NCBI GenBank assembly: GCA_948890655.1
Contig: CAQTYU010000009.1
Coordinates: 1-46,496 of the forward strand
Direction: 5' to 3'
DNA length: 46,496 nt
From: Christensenellaceae bacterium
GTDB taxonomy: Bacteria; Bacillota; Clostridia; Christensenellales; Borkfalkiaceae
The notes under the pieces are model-generated. The model saw only the letters and a list, made by a program, of their open reading frames with translations, had not been told where the DNA came from and ran no database searches. Every line of letters starts with the position of its first letter. The first letter of the stretch is position 1. Below, piece after piece: positions 1-6,729 of the stretch. Position numbers and translations under genes: made by a program.

Positions 1-456
1 GACCGCTTCCGCTCGCCACGCTTCCTCGCCGTAGTACAAATACATTACCAGATTTATCAGCCAACCGCCGCCGATTTTACTCTGTACGTTTTCCTTTGGA
101 AAAAAACGCTCTATATCGTCGAAACGGTTAGCCGACAGCAACACGGACAACAGGTCCCAATCCGTTGACATCATAGTGAGCCGTTCCAGCGTAGTAACGG
201 TATACAACGCGTCGTCAAGATAACGCATGTCGTCTTCCTGTAACGCAAGCATTGCGCCGAGATACAGAAGATTATAGTCGACGCCGCCGAGCAGTCTGAG
301 CCACATCTCGATCTGATATTCTTCGGATTTGTTGAAGAAATCGATATTGCGCCCGATTTGTTCGCGTTTAAAGCTGTCCAAGTCGAAATAATAATAGTTT
401 TTATCACGTATTTCGTGATAAATCCCGACCAGCTTATCCTTTTCCTCTTTTGTCAT
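1..456 (-). CDS. hypothetical protein, 3' end cut by window edge
   Basis: The minus strand is open from an ATG at 456 to the window edge, giving 152 codons without a stop. The protein begins MTKEEKDKLVGIYHEIRD and is acidic, rich in Leu, Tyr and Trp, probably helical and soluble, with no signal peptide or membrane segment. An AAAGGAG-like ribosome site lies about 14 nt upstream (471-478), a little far, but no other in-frame start exists before an upstream TAA. I do not recognise the family. It lies on the accessory side of the tRNA-Arg junction, so island cargo is plausible. Confidence 0.6.
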   Translation of the reverse strand, partial: MTKEEKDKLVGIYHEIRDKNYYYFDLDSFKREQIGRNIDFFNKSEEYQIEMWLRLLGGVDYNLLYLGAMLALQEDDMRYLDDALYTVTTLERLTMMSTDWDLLSVLLSANRFDDIERFFPKENVQSKIGGGWLINLVMYLYYGEEAWRAEAV

Positions 457-740
457 AACGTCGCGTTTTTCTCCTTTATTACACATATAATTTCTGTTTT
501 AAAATACTACCCGTTTTAGATGCTCAAACGACGGCATTTAAAGCCGACAACCGATAAATACAATCGCAAACACGTTATTTATTAGGTTGGCATTTTTACT
601 TTAAAGACGTTACGCACGAAAAAATTGCCGCAAATTCGAGGCGGGCTTCGCCGAGCGCCTAACGAACTGAGTACCGAATGTATTATACGTTAATTGAATT
701 ATAGTATTTATATAAAATAAAATCAAATGAATTAAATAGC

Positions 741-926
741 TTGCGCCACACGAATATTACGTTGCAGATTGCGGCGTGCGTTCCTCTTACGACGGTTGCG
801 GGCAGAGCAGGTCATTCGCGCGTAAGTACCACGAGCGATATCTATTCCCACTTCATTAAGACGAGCGACGAGGCGGCGGCTGAGGCTTTGGAAGACATTT
901 TCCTGCCCCGCGCGGCAAAGGGGTAA
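741..926 (+). pseudogene. tyrosine recombinase (integrase) C-terminal remnant
   Basis: The ~61 codons match the catalytic C-terminus of phage-type tyrosine recombinases. There is an LRHT box with the second catalytic Arg, an AGHSR stretch with the conserved His, and a TTSDIYSHF motif carrying the nucleophilic Tyr. An upstream in-frame stop (702-704) and the absence of the arm-binding and core-binding domains show that about 80% of the gene is missing. It opens on TTG with no ribosome site. The upstream stretch 457-740 is AT-rich and holds no gene I can support, only a GC-rich hairpin near 640-662. This is a decayed integrase, consistent with an old mobile element anchored at the nearby tRNA-Arg. 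Confidence 0.75.
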
Positions 927-929
927 TAA

Positions 930-1376
930 ATGTATTTACCGCGATTAAGACGGATTGACACCGTGATTAAAGAAATGAAACAAGCCGACGGTAATACAGT
1001 CGTTTCGCGATTTTTTCTCACAAAGCTATTAAAAGAAGGCAAAATAACTCCGCTTAAATACGGCGATTCTTGGGTTATAAATATTGACGAGTTATACGGA
1101 TTTATAAACGGTATGAAATTTGAGGACAAGTCATATATACCGCCCGTTAAACGCAACATACGAAAGAGTGGCGAGATATGGCGCACTTTTCAGGCCGAAG
1201 ACCCCGATACAAAAATTCACAAATTCAACTTGCGGCTATTCGTTAAAGAACAAGGCATTTGGTATTTCGTCTCTTCGGTAGGGCATTGGGTAATTGATGC
1301 GGACGAGCTTATGTATAAGCTCAACCCGCGAGAGATTAATTGTAAGGTGGATATGCCGCGGTTGCCGTTGGCATGA
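930..1376 (+). CDS. helix-turn-helix/excisionase-like protein with duplicated domain
   Basis: A 148-aa protein starting 3 nt after the integrase remnant. It resembles small DNA-binding proteins common in Firmicute accessory DNA, which carry an excisionase-like winged helix. Two related units are visible: residues ~22-60 (FFLTKLLKEGK...WVINIDELYGFIN) and ~93-132 (FNLRLFVKEQG...WVIDADELMYKLN). Each ends in a W-V-I-(N/D)-x-D-E-L signature. There is no clear Shine-Dalgarno, so it may be translated by coupling or not at all. Assignment as a DNA-binding protein is by motif; a function as recombination directionality factor is inference from the adjacent integrase. Confidence 0.5.
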   Translation: MYLPRLRRIDTVIKEMKQADGNTVVSRFFLTKLLKEGKITPLKYGDSWVINIDELYGFINGMKFEDKSYIPPVKRNIRKSGEIWRTFQAEDPDTKIHKFNLRLFVKEQGIWYFVSSVGHWVIDADELMYKLNPREINCKVDMPRLPLA

Positions 1377-1410
1377 CGACACGGTGCGACGTTTCAGATA
1401 TTTGCATTAA

Positions 1411-1521
1411 GATATACCCGTAACCATAAACATTGTGGAAAAAGCGTTGCAATCGGAAAGCGTATTCAAAGTCCAAAACGGACATAGATGGATTATCAAC
1501 TACGACCAACTTGAAAATTAA
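1411..1521 (+). pseudogene. third, orphaned copy of the HTH unit
   Basis: Between an in-frame stop (1408-1410) and a TAA (1519-1521) this frame reads ...NIVEKALQSESVF, then a GHRWIINYDQLEN ending. It aligns with the two units of the preceding 148-aa protein (W-(V/I)-I-N-x-D-(E/Q)-L). It is in a different frame from that gene and has no start codon. It is best read as the frameshifted tail of a once longer, three-unit protein. Confidence 0.45.
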
Positions 1522-1564
1522 GTTTACCGGCAAATAGGGCGCATATAAGCCGCAATAAAAGTTT

Positions 1565-1592
1565 ACAGCGGGCAGAGAAATCTGTCCGCTGT
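1565..1592 (-). terminator. terminator after the DUF4238 gene
   Basis: A 12-bp stem (ACAGCGGGCAGA / TCTGTCCGCTGT, one G-U pair) with a 4-nt GAAA/TTTC loop. On the minus strand it is followed by AAACTTTTATT. It lies 3 nt past the stop of the leftward DUF4238 reading frame. Confidence 0.65.
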
Positions 1593-1595
1593 ATT

Positions 1596-2612
1596 TTACT
1601 GTTTGTTTAATTCGTTCGCTAAAAGAGTATAATCTTTCTTCCTATCATTACGCATATTGTATGCTTCAATAGAATTAATCACTCTATCTCTATTCTCAAA
1701 AGCAATACCTACCCGAGCTTCATTAAGAAACAAGGCGTTAATATATTCCACATCTGAACTATATATTTTTCTAACTCGATAAATAAATTTATCACTTTGA
1801 GCGTATGTCATTCCATTAGTATAATCATTTTTAGGTAATGCAATTAAATCACCTTTTATTTGCGAAAAGCTTTTCATTGCTTCAAGCATAGGATCGGCTG
1901 TTTCTTGCTTAAACATTATATGATTTAATAAAAGAAGTCTTGTTGCGGATAGCGGATACATACAATGCATATGTATATTGATATTCGGTTGTAAAGGAAA
2001 TATCTCTAATGTGGGATACACATCTGAAATTAAAAATTCTCCGCCTCTTGCTTCAACAAAAGTCATATACATACCTTTTAGGTCATTAAAGAAATCGGTT
2101 TTAATTATTGGGTCGATAATTTTACTTTCTTCTATTTGTTTATATGTTCTACACTTGGATAATTCCTCAATTTCCATTTTCCATAAATTTTCAAAATTTT
2201 CATCTTTTTCATATTGTTTAAGAATAGCAAGAGTTGCGGGATCAAATCGTTTATCTTTGTATTGATTCATGCGCAAATCGGAACGAAAAGATAAAAGCGA
2301 AAGAAAAATTCTAAGTGATTCTAACTCGGTTCGAGATAATATTATCTCATTGGTTGATAACAGTTTTTCGTTTATAAGTTCCGCTATTTCTTTTTAAAAA
2401 ACCGATAGCAAACTTTCTATTTGCGTGGGGTTTTCTTCATGATTTTCTTCATCGCGATACATATGCCAATTCATAAAGACACTACTGGGATTACGCTTTT
2501 CTAATTTATTTTGATTTATATCCCAATATGTCAGTTGTCCATTTTCATCAGTAAAATTACGCAAAATAAATTGCGGGATGTAATGATGCCGTTTTGCTTC
2601 GTTTTGTTCCAT
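1596..2612 (-). pseudogene. DUF4238 family gene interrupted by one in-frame TAA
   Basis: The frame from the ATG at 2612 (ribosome site AAGAGGA just upstream) to the TAA at 1596-1598 is 338 codons with a single internal TAA at 2394-2396. The N-terminus carries the family hallmark KRHHYIPQFILRNF. Beyond the stop the same frame stays open (KEIAELINEKLLS..., then ...MNQYKDKRFDPATLAI). No frameshift is needed: the two halves are exactly in phase (2612 minus 2276 = 336). This is either a very recent nonsense mutation, a sequencing/assembly error next to a T6A5 run, or readthrough. The family's role is unknown; members often sit in accessory regions, as here. Confidence 0.8.
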
Positions 2613-2712
2613 ATGCCAGTCCTCTTATCGTTTATCCAGATTTATTATATCATGTTTATGTCTTGTTGTCTATAAGCTAAAACCGCAAGTTGAGTTTCAA
2701 CTTACGGTTCGC

Positions 2713-2788
2713 TGGTGCACCCGGCGAGGCTCGAACTCACAACGTCGGCGTCGGAAGCCGAAATTTTATCCAGTTAGACTACGGGTGC
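2713..2788 (-). tRNA. tRNA-Arg (anticodon CCG)
   Basis: On the minus strand the acceptor GCACCCG/CGGGTGC is followed by A and an encoded CCA. The anticodon stem TCGGC/GCCGA encloses the loop TTCCGAC (CCG), and the T arm GTGAG/CTCGC has loop TTCGAGC. The D stem is imperfect (GTCT against AAAT, one C-A mismatch), which is unusual and may mean a foreign or decaying gene. A severed 5' half of another tRNA-Arg(CCG) lies about 155 bp upstream. Confidence 0.85.
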
Positions 2789-2834
2789 ATATTGTATTAA
2801 GTTTTGGTCTACAACGCCACCGATTGATACGGCA

Positions 2835-2858
2835 GGGTGTAGATTTGGGTGTAGATTT
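2835..2858. repeat. tandem 12-mer, possible integrase arm sites
   Basis: Two perfect adjacent copies of GGGTGTAGATTT lie between the complete tRNA-Arg and the severed tRNA-Arg half. A further AAATCTAC occurs in the opposite sense near 2885. Short direct repeats flanking a tRNA attachment core are typical of arm-type sites bound by tyrosine integrases. That use is inferred. Confidence 0.5.
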
Positions 2859-2942
2859 TTTTTGCGTTGTGTGTTTTGCGGGGAAAATCTACTTAAAACC
2901 GCAATATATAGTGGGATTTTTGTAAAATAGCCTTATCGCGTA

Positions 2943-2986
2943 TTAGCGTCGGAGGCTATTGCTCTATCCATCTGAGCTACGGGTGC
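2943..2986 (-). pseudogene. severed 5' half of a tRNA-Arg (CCG)
   Basis: Reading leftward from 2986: acceptor strand GCACCCG, perfect D arm GCTC...GAGC, anticodon strand ATAGC, loop CTCCGAC with anticodon CCG, then GCTAA. After that the sequence has no variable loop, T arm or 3' acceptor. The break falls just past the anticodon loop, a classic crossover point for tRNA-targeting integrases. The sequence differs from the complete tRNA-Arg next door, so it is not a local duplicate of it. Confidence 0.75.
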
Positions 2987-3007
2987 GTTTTATAATTGTT
3001 TGCGTTT

Positions 3008-3190
3008 TTACCCGCGTTTGAACGAATTTGCGTCTTTATCGTAAAAATATCCTATACCTTTAAGTTTTTCGACGACCTGCAAAGGCTCCGCGCCCTCGGC
3101 GGTGCAAAATTCCTTTAAACAGGAATATTCGTCGCGCAGTTTTGTGTTTACGTATGAAAGCAGAATATAATCGTCTTGCGGCAAACTCAT
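3008..3190 (-). CDS. DUF4250 domain protein
   Basis: A 60-aa protein beginning MSLPQDDYILLSYVNTKLRD, matching the small DUF4250 family of Firmicutes (PKDPYILLS-VNTKLRD signature, GIGYFYD near the C-terminus). Function unknown. The ATG at 3190 is chosen over one six codons upstream because family members start here. The upstream ATG also overlaps a perfect TATAAT. No Shine-Dalgarno exists: the -10 box ends 6 nt before the ATG, so transcription should begin at the A of the start codon (leaderless). It is divergent from mnmA. Confidence 0.8.
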   Translation of the reverse strand: MSLPQDDYILLSYVNTKLRDEYSCLKEFCTAEGAEPLQVVEKLKGIGYFYDKDANSFKRG

Positions 3191-3196
3191 AACGGC

Positions 3197-3247
3197 ATTA
3201 TACCACAAAACAAAATATTTGCAAATACTATTTAACCGTGTTATAAT
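3197..3247. promoter_or_regulatory. back-to-back promoters sharing one palindromic -35
   Basis: The palindrome TATTTGCAAATA (3216-3227) contains TTGCAA at 3219-3224, which reads the same on both strands. Rightward: spacer 17, TATAAT at 3242-3247 (mnmA). Leftward: spacer 16, TATAAT at 3197-3202 (DUF4250). One -35 element therefore seems to serve two divergent, mutually exclusive promoters. Confidence 0.75.
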
Positions 3248-3276
3248 AATCGGGAAAATTTTTTTGAGGAACTTTT

Positions 3277-4353
3277 ATGTCAACAAAAACCGTTGTGGTA
3301 GGAATGAGCGGCGGCGTGGATTCGTCGGTTGCGGCTTACATTTTAAAAGAGCAGGGGTTTAACGTTATAGGCCTTTTTATGTATAACTGGGAAGAGACGG
3401 GCGCCGGAGGCGCGTGCACTTCCGAAGAGGATTTTTCGGACGTGCGCCGTGTTTGCGCCGGTCTTGAAATACCTTATTACAGCGTTAATTTTGCGGCGCA
3501 ATACCGCGAAAGAGTTTTTGCGCACTTCCTTAAAGAATACAGCGCTGGACGCACCCCGAATCCGGACGTTTTGTGCAACCGCGAAATTAAGTTCGGACCA
3601 TTCCGCGAGTATGCGAAGAGTTTCGGCGCGGACTTTATTGCAACGGGACACTATTGCGGAATTTTGCACAAAAACGGGAGGCATAGTCTTTTAAAGGCGG
3701 CGGACGCAGGCAAGGACCAGACTTATTTTTTAAATCAGGTGCGCGAGGAGCAACTTGAAAACGTGCTCTTCCCCCTTGCGGATATGCAGAAGAGCGAGGT
3801 AAGGGAAATTGCCGAAAGAACGGGGCTTGCGACGGCCGAAAAGAAGGATTCGACGGGCATTTGCTTTATCGGCGAACGGAATTTCAGAAAATTTTTGCAA
3901 AATTACCTGCCGGCGCAACCCGGAAAGATAAAAACGATTGAAGGCGAAACCGTGGGCGAACACATAGGGCTGATGTATTACACGCTTGGACAGCGCAAGT
4001 GGCTTGACCTTGGCGGCAGGCGCGGTGAGGAAGGCAGATGGTTTGTGGTTAAAAAGGACCTGAAAAATAACGTTTTATATGTTTCGCACGGGGATGAAAG
4101 CCCGCTCTATTCGAAGGCTTGCAGGGTTTCGGGACTGAATTTTATTAACTTTACTCCTGAAAAGGAAGAACTGTGTACGGCGAAGTTCAGATACCGCCAG
4201 CCCGAACAAGCCGTTAAGCTGACTGTTGACGGCGGCGGGGCTTTGGTTGAGTTTGCAGAACCGCAACGGGCGGTAACAGAGGGGCAGTACGCTGTGTTTT
4301 ATGATGAAACGCGTTGTCTCGGCGGGGGCGTTATAGAAGAGGTTTTTAAGTAA
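3277..4353 (+). CDS. mnmA: tRNA-specific 2-thiouridylase MnmA
   Basis: A 358-aa cytoplasmic enzyme that thiolates U34 of tRNA-Lys/Glu/Gln using persulfide sulfur and ATP. Visible features are the N-terminal PP-loop GMSGGVDSSV (residues 9-18), the catalytic Cys in NPDVLCN (C100), GHYC near 125, and the second catalytic Cys in TGICFIGER (C196). The length is normal for the family. The start at 3277 follows TTGAGGA with 7-nt spacing, and the promoter is the shared palindrome upstream. It is followed by a strong terminator, so it is monocistronic. No cysteine desulfurase is adjacent. Identification is secure. Confidence 0.97.
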   Translation: MSTKTVVVGMSGGVDSSVAAYILKEQGFNVIGLFMYNWEETGAGGACTSEEDFSDVRRVCAGLEIPYYSVNFAAQYRERVFAHFLKEYSAGRTPNPDVLCNREIKFGPFREYAKSFGADFIATGHYCGILHKNGRHSLLKAADAGKDQTYFLNQVREEQLENVLFPLADMQKSEVREIAERTGLATAEKKDSTGICFIGERNFRKFLQNYLPAQPGKIKTIEGETVGEHIGLMYYTLGQRKWLDLGGRRGEEGRWFVVKKDLKNNVLYVSHGDESPLYSKACRVSGLNFINFTPEKEELCTAKFRYRQPEQAVKLTVDGGGALVEFAEPQRAVTEGQYAVFYDETRCLGGGVIEEVFK

Positions 4354-4385
4354 AACCTTGAAACGTAAGATTAAGTAAAAAACGT

Positions 4386-4413
4386 GCGGCGCGGACCGAA
4401 AAGTCCGCGCCGC
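4386..4413 (+). terminator. terminator after mnmA
   Basis: A perfect 11-bp GC-rich stem (GCGGCGCGGAC / GTCCGCGCCGC) with loop CGAAAA, followed by TTAAATTTATTT. Confidence 0.8.
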
Positions 4414-4446
4414 TTAAATTTATTTAACAGCATTTTGCTGTAACCG

Positions 4447-4495
4447 TTTCAATTTATAAACCATAGCGGTAAAATGACAATAGCGTTTATAAATT
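4447..4495 (+). promoter_or_regulatory. promoter and probable operator of the XRE regulator
   Basis: A -35 TTTCAA (4447-4452), 17-nt spacer, and -10 TAAAAT (4470-4475). A perfect 11-bp inverted repeat, AATTTATAAAC (4451-4461) and GTTTATAAATT (4485-4495), brackets the -10. One arm lies in the spacer and the other at the predicted start site. This layout suggests autorepression by the HTH protein encoded immediately downstream. Confidence 0.65.
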
Positions 4496-4708
4496 ATGGT
4501 TATGATAGTATTTTCTGAAAGATTAAAAGAACTTCGACTTGAAGCAAAAATGACACAACAGCAACTTGCCGAACTTTTACAAATAAAACAGCCGTCCTAC
4601 GCTAGGTATGAAACCGGAAAACATGAGCCAAGCCTACAAACCGTTGCGGAAATTGCGCGCATTTTTGACGTAAGCTGCGATTATTTGCCGGGGTTAACCG
4701 ATTATTAA
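4496..4708 (+). CDS. XRE-family transcriptional regulator
   Basis: A 70-aa protein consisting of one helix-turn-helix_3 domain: FSERLKELRLEAKMTQQQLA, then QPSYARYETGKHEPSL and the usual FDVSCDYLPGLTD ending. It has no effector domain, so it should act as a small dimeric repressor. Starts at 4496 and 4502 are both possible; neither has a Shine-Dalgarno. An 11-bp inverted repeat sits at its promoter. It lies between terminators and is a single-gene unit, convergent with parB. Confidence 0.85.
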   Translation: MVMIVFSERLKELRLEAKMTQQQLAELLQIKQPSYARYETGKHEPSLQTVAEIARIFDVSCDYLPGLTDY

Positions 4709-4718
4709 ATTATAATAA

Positions 4719-4750
4719 AATCCGCGGAGTGAAAATTCACTCCTCGGATT
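4719..4750. terminator. bidirectional terminator between the XRE gene and parB
   Basis: AATCCG-C-GGAGTGAA and TTCACTCC-T-CGGATT form a 14-bp stem with one internal mismatch. It is followed by ATTTTTT on the plus side and TTTTATTATAAT on the minus side. Confidence 0.75.
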
Positions 4751-4781
4751 ATTTTTTCGGTTACTTCTTTACGCAATTATT

Positions 4782-5693
4782 TTACTGCTTGTCGATAATG
4801 TCAAGAATTTCCGCAATCCTGTCCAAATCGTCGCGCGAATAATAATCTATGTAGATGCGCCCCTTCTTTTCCGTTCCTATTAACGAAACTTTCGTTCTGA
4901 ACGTGAACCGCATTCTTTCGACCAGCTGTTTTAATTCGATAGACGCGAGCGCACGCTTTTTCTTTTTGCGCTCTTCTAAAATTTCGGGCGGGATATTGTA
5001 GGCGCGTACCTTTTTTTCAAGCTCACGCACGGAAACCTGACTTCTTACCGCCTCGTTTGCGAACTGCACCTGGTCCTCTGCGGGGAGCGGAACTATTGTC
5101 CTTGCGTGACCTGCGGAAAGCTTGCCCTCGGCTACGAGCATCATTACCTCGGGACAAAGATTTAAAAGCCTTAATGTGTTTGCAACCGCGGGGCGGGATT
5201 TGCCGATACGTTCAGCCAACTCGTCCTGAGTAAGTTTGTAATCGACCATAAGCTGTTTCATTGCCGTTGCCGCCTCGATAGGGTTAAGGTCTTCACGCTG
5301 AAGGTTTTCAATTAAGGAAATTTCTTTGATTTCCCTTGCCGAATACTTTCTGATGACGACCGGTATCGTATGTCTGCCGGCAAGTTTGCAGGCACGGTAA
5401 CGCCTTTCTCCGGCGATTATCATATATGTACCGTCGCCGTTGTCGTTGACGACGATGGGCATAATTACGCCGTGTTTGAAAATGGAATCGGCAAGCTCTT
5501 TTAAAGCCTGTTCGTCAAAGTTTTTACGCGGCTGGTTGGGGTTTGCGGAAATTTTGTTAAGCGGCATTTCTTCCGCGTTTTTCCTTTCCTCCTCGGTGTA
5601 TCCGAACGCACTTCTGTGCCCGAACGCCTGTTCGTACGCCGCTTCGGTATCCTGCATCAGTTCGCCCAAACCTTTTCCTAAACCTTTTTCCAT
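4782..5693 (-). CDS. parB: chromosome partitioning protein ParB (Spo0J)
   Basis: A 303-aa CTP-dependent DNA clamp that loads at parS and organises the origin. The sequence shows an N-terminal GLGKGLGEL ParA-contact segment, the GERRYRACKLAG box (95-106), the ENLQREDLNPIEAA stretch (129-142), the parS-reading helix-turn-helix at ~154-177 (LTQDELAERIGKSRPAVAN), and a C-terminal dimerisation region. The ribosome site GAGAGG precedes the ATG at 5693. It is the last gene of the leftward parA - small ORF - parB unit, with three parS sites nearby (6751, 9180, 9223). Identification is secure. Confidence 0.97.
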   Translation of the reverse strand: MEKGLGKGLGELMQDTEAAYEQAFGHRSAFGYTEEERKNAEEMPLNKISANPNQPRKNFDEQALKELADSIFKHGVIMPIVVNDNGDGTYMIIAGERRYRACKLAGRHTIPVVIRKYSAREIKEISLIENLQREDLNPIEAATAMKQLMVDYKLTQDELAERIGKSRPAVANTLRLLNLCPEVMMLVAEGKLSAGHARTIVPLPAEDQVQFANEAVRSQVSVRELEKKVRAYNIPPEILEERKKKKRALASIELKQLVERMRFTFRTKVSLIGTEKKGRIYIDYYSRDDLDRIAEILDIIDKQ

Positions 5694-5706
5694 GCTTTTA
5701 CCTCTC

Positions 5707-5886
5707 TCACTTTTTACTTAAATCTATGTGATATCCCCCGTGCGTGCACGAAGAAAATAATATATCGCTGCCGTCCTTTTTCACAATTATGCTCATCTGC
5801 GGCTCAATTTCCATTTCGCCTTTTTCGGCTTTGAGAAAAACGCCGTTGAAGCCGGATAAAACGATTAAAAGCTCTTCTTTCGTCAT
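5707..5886 (-). CDS. 59-aa small protein wedged between parA and parB
   Basis: A short reading frame whose ATG overlaps the parA stop (ATGA, 4 bp) and whose stop lies in the parB ribosome site (TGAGAGAGG). It encodes MTKEELLIVLSGFNGVFLKA, then an acidic stretch, IIVKKDGSDILFSSC, and ends HIDLSKK. It is probably an all-beta or alpha/beta mini-domain with one Cys and no membrane segment. Tight overlap on both sides predicts translational coupling and stoichiometric production with ParA/ParB. I do not recognise the family. The position suggests a role in segregation, but that is inference. Confidence 0.7.
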   Translation of the reverse strand: MTKEELLIVLSGFNGVFLKAEKGEMEIEPQMSIIVKKDGSDILFSSCTHGGYHIDLSKK

Positions 5887-6644
5887 TGCCGGGACAAAAA
5901 CTCTTCTGCAAGCGCCTTATAAGCCCTTGCGCCCACGCATTTAGGGTCGTAAAGCATTACCGGCACTCCGTGACTGGGAGCTTCGGCAAGACGAACGTTT
6001 CGGGGTACGATTATTTCATAAAGTTTGTTTTTGAAGAATTTTTTGATTTCCGCGGTTATCTGCTTTGCTATTAAAGCTCTGCCGTCGTACATCGTAATGA
6101 CAACGCCCTCAATCTGCAAGCGGGTATTCAAATGCTGGCGCACCATTGCAATAGTATTCATAAGCTGACTGACGCCTTCGAGTGCATAATACTCAGCCTG
6201 CATCGGGATAATGACCGAATCGGACGCTACCCAAGCGTTGATTGTAAGCAACCCCAATGACGGCGGGCAATCTATGAATATGTAATCGTAATCGTTTTTG
6301 ACTGCGTCGAGCGCGTTTTTTAAAATATGCTCGCGGTTACGCTTATACACAAGGTCAACTTCCGCGCCCGTTAAGTCAACGTTTGCCGGCAATATGTCTA
6401 AAAGTTTGACCTGTGTGGGCAAAACATTATTCAGTACGGCATCGTCTTCGATTAATACATTATAGACGGATTTTTTTAGCGCGCTCTTTGAAAAGCCGAG
6501 TCCCGTTGTGGCATTGCCCTGGGAATCAATATCCACAAGCAACACGCGCTTACCGAATTCCGCGCAGTAAGCCGCCATATTAATTGCCGTTGTGGTTTTA
6601 CCGACTCCGCCTTTTTTATTTGTAAATGATATTATCTTTCCCAT
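5883..6644 (-). CDS. parA: chromosome partitioning ATPase ParA (Soj)
   Basis: A 253-aa deviant Walker ATPase. The N-terminal P loop KKGGVGKTTT is at residues 10-19, preceded by the signature ISFTN. The Walker A' DIDSQGN and the DCPPSLGLL switch follow, and the C-terminal half carries VPRNVRLAEAPSHG. It drives origin segregation and regulates DnaA in related species. Its length is normal for chromosomal ParA. It is the first gene of the parA - small ORF - parB unit, and the ribosome site CGGAAG is 5 nt before the ATG. Identification is secure. Confidence 0.97.
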   Translation of the reverse strand: MGKIISFTNKKGGVGKTTTAINMAAYCAEFGKRVLLVDIDSQGNATTGLGFSKSALKKSVYNVLIEDDAVLNNVLPTQVKLLDILPANVDLTGAEVDLVYKRNREHILKNALDAVKNDYDYIFIDCPPSLGLLTINAWVASDSVIIPMQAEYYALEGVSQLMNTIAMVRQHLNTRLQIEGVVITMYDGRALIAKQITAEIKKFFKNKLYEIIVPRNVRLAEAPSHGVPVMLYDPKCVGARAYKALAEEFLSRQ

Positions 6645-6693
6645 ATTCTTCCGTTGCCCCGCATATCTCTCAAATTTAAAACAAAAGTGCTAT

Positions 6694-6718
6694 TGCCGCT
6701 ACGATAAACGTAGCGGCA
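6694..6718 (-). terminator. terminator between ftsH and parA
   Basis: A perfect 10-bp stem TGCCGCTACG / CGTAGCGGCA with a 5-nt loop. On the minus strand it is followed by ATAGCACTTTTGTTTT, so it may be leaky and allow some readthrough from ftsH into parA. Confidence 0.6.
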
Positions 6719-6729
6719 GTGTCATTAAA

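Noticed and set aside
171..407. 78-codon minus-strand reading frame
   Set aside because: It is an out-of-phase shadow of the longer edge-truncated gene at 1-456, which has better amino-acid composition and a ribosome site.
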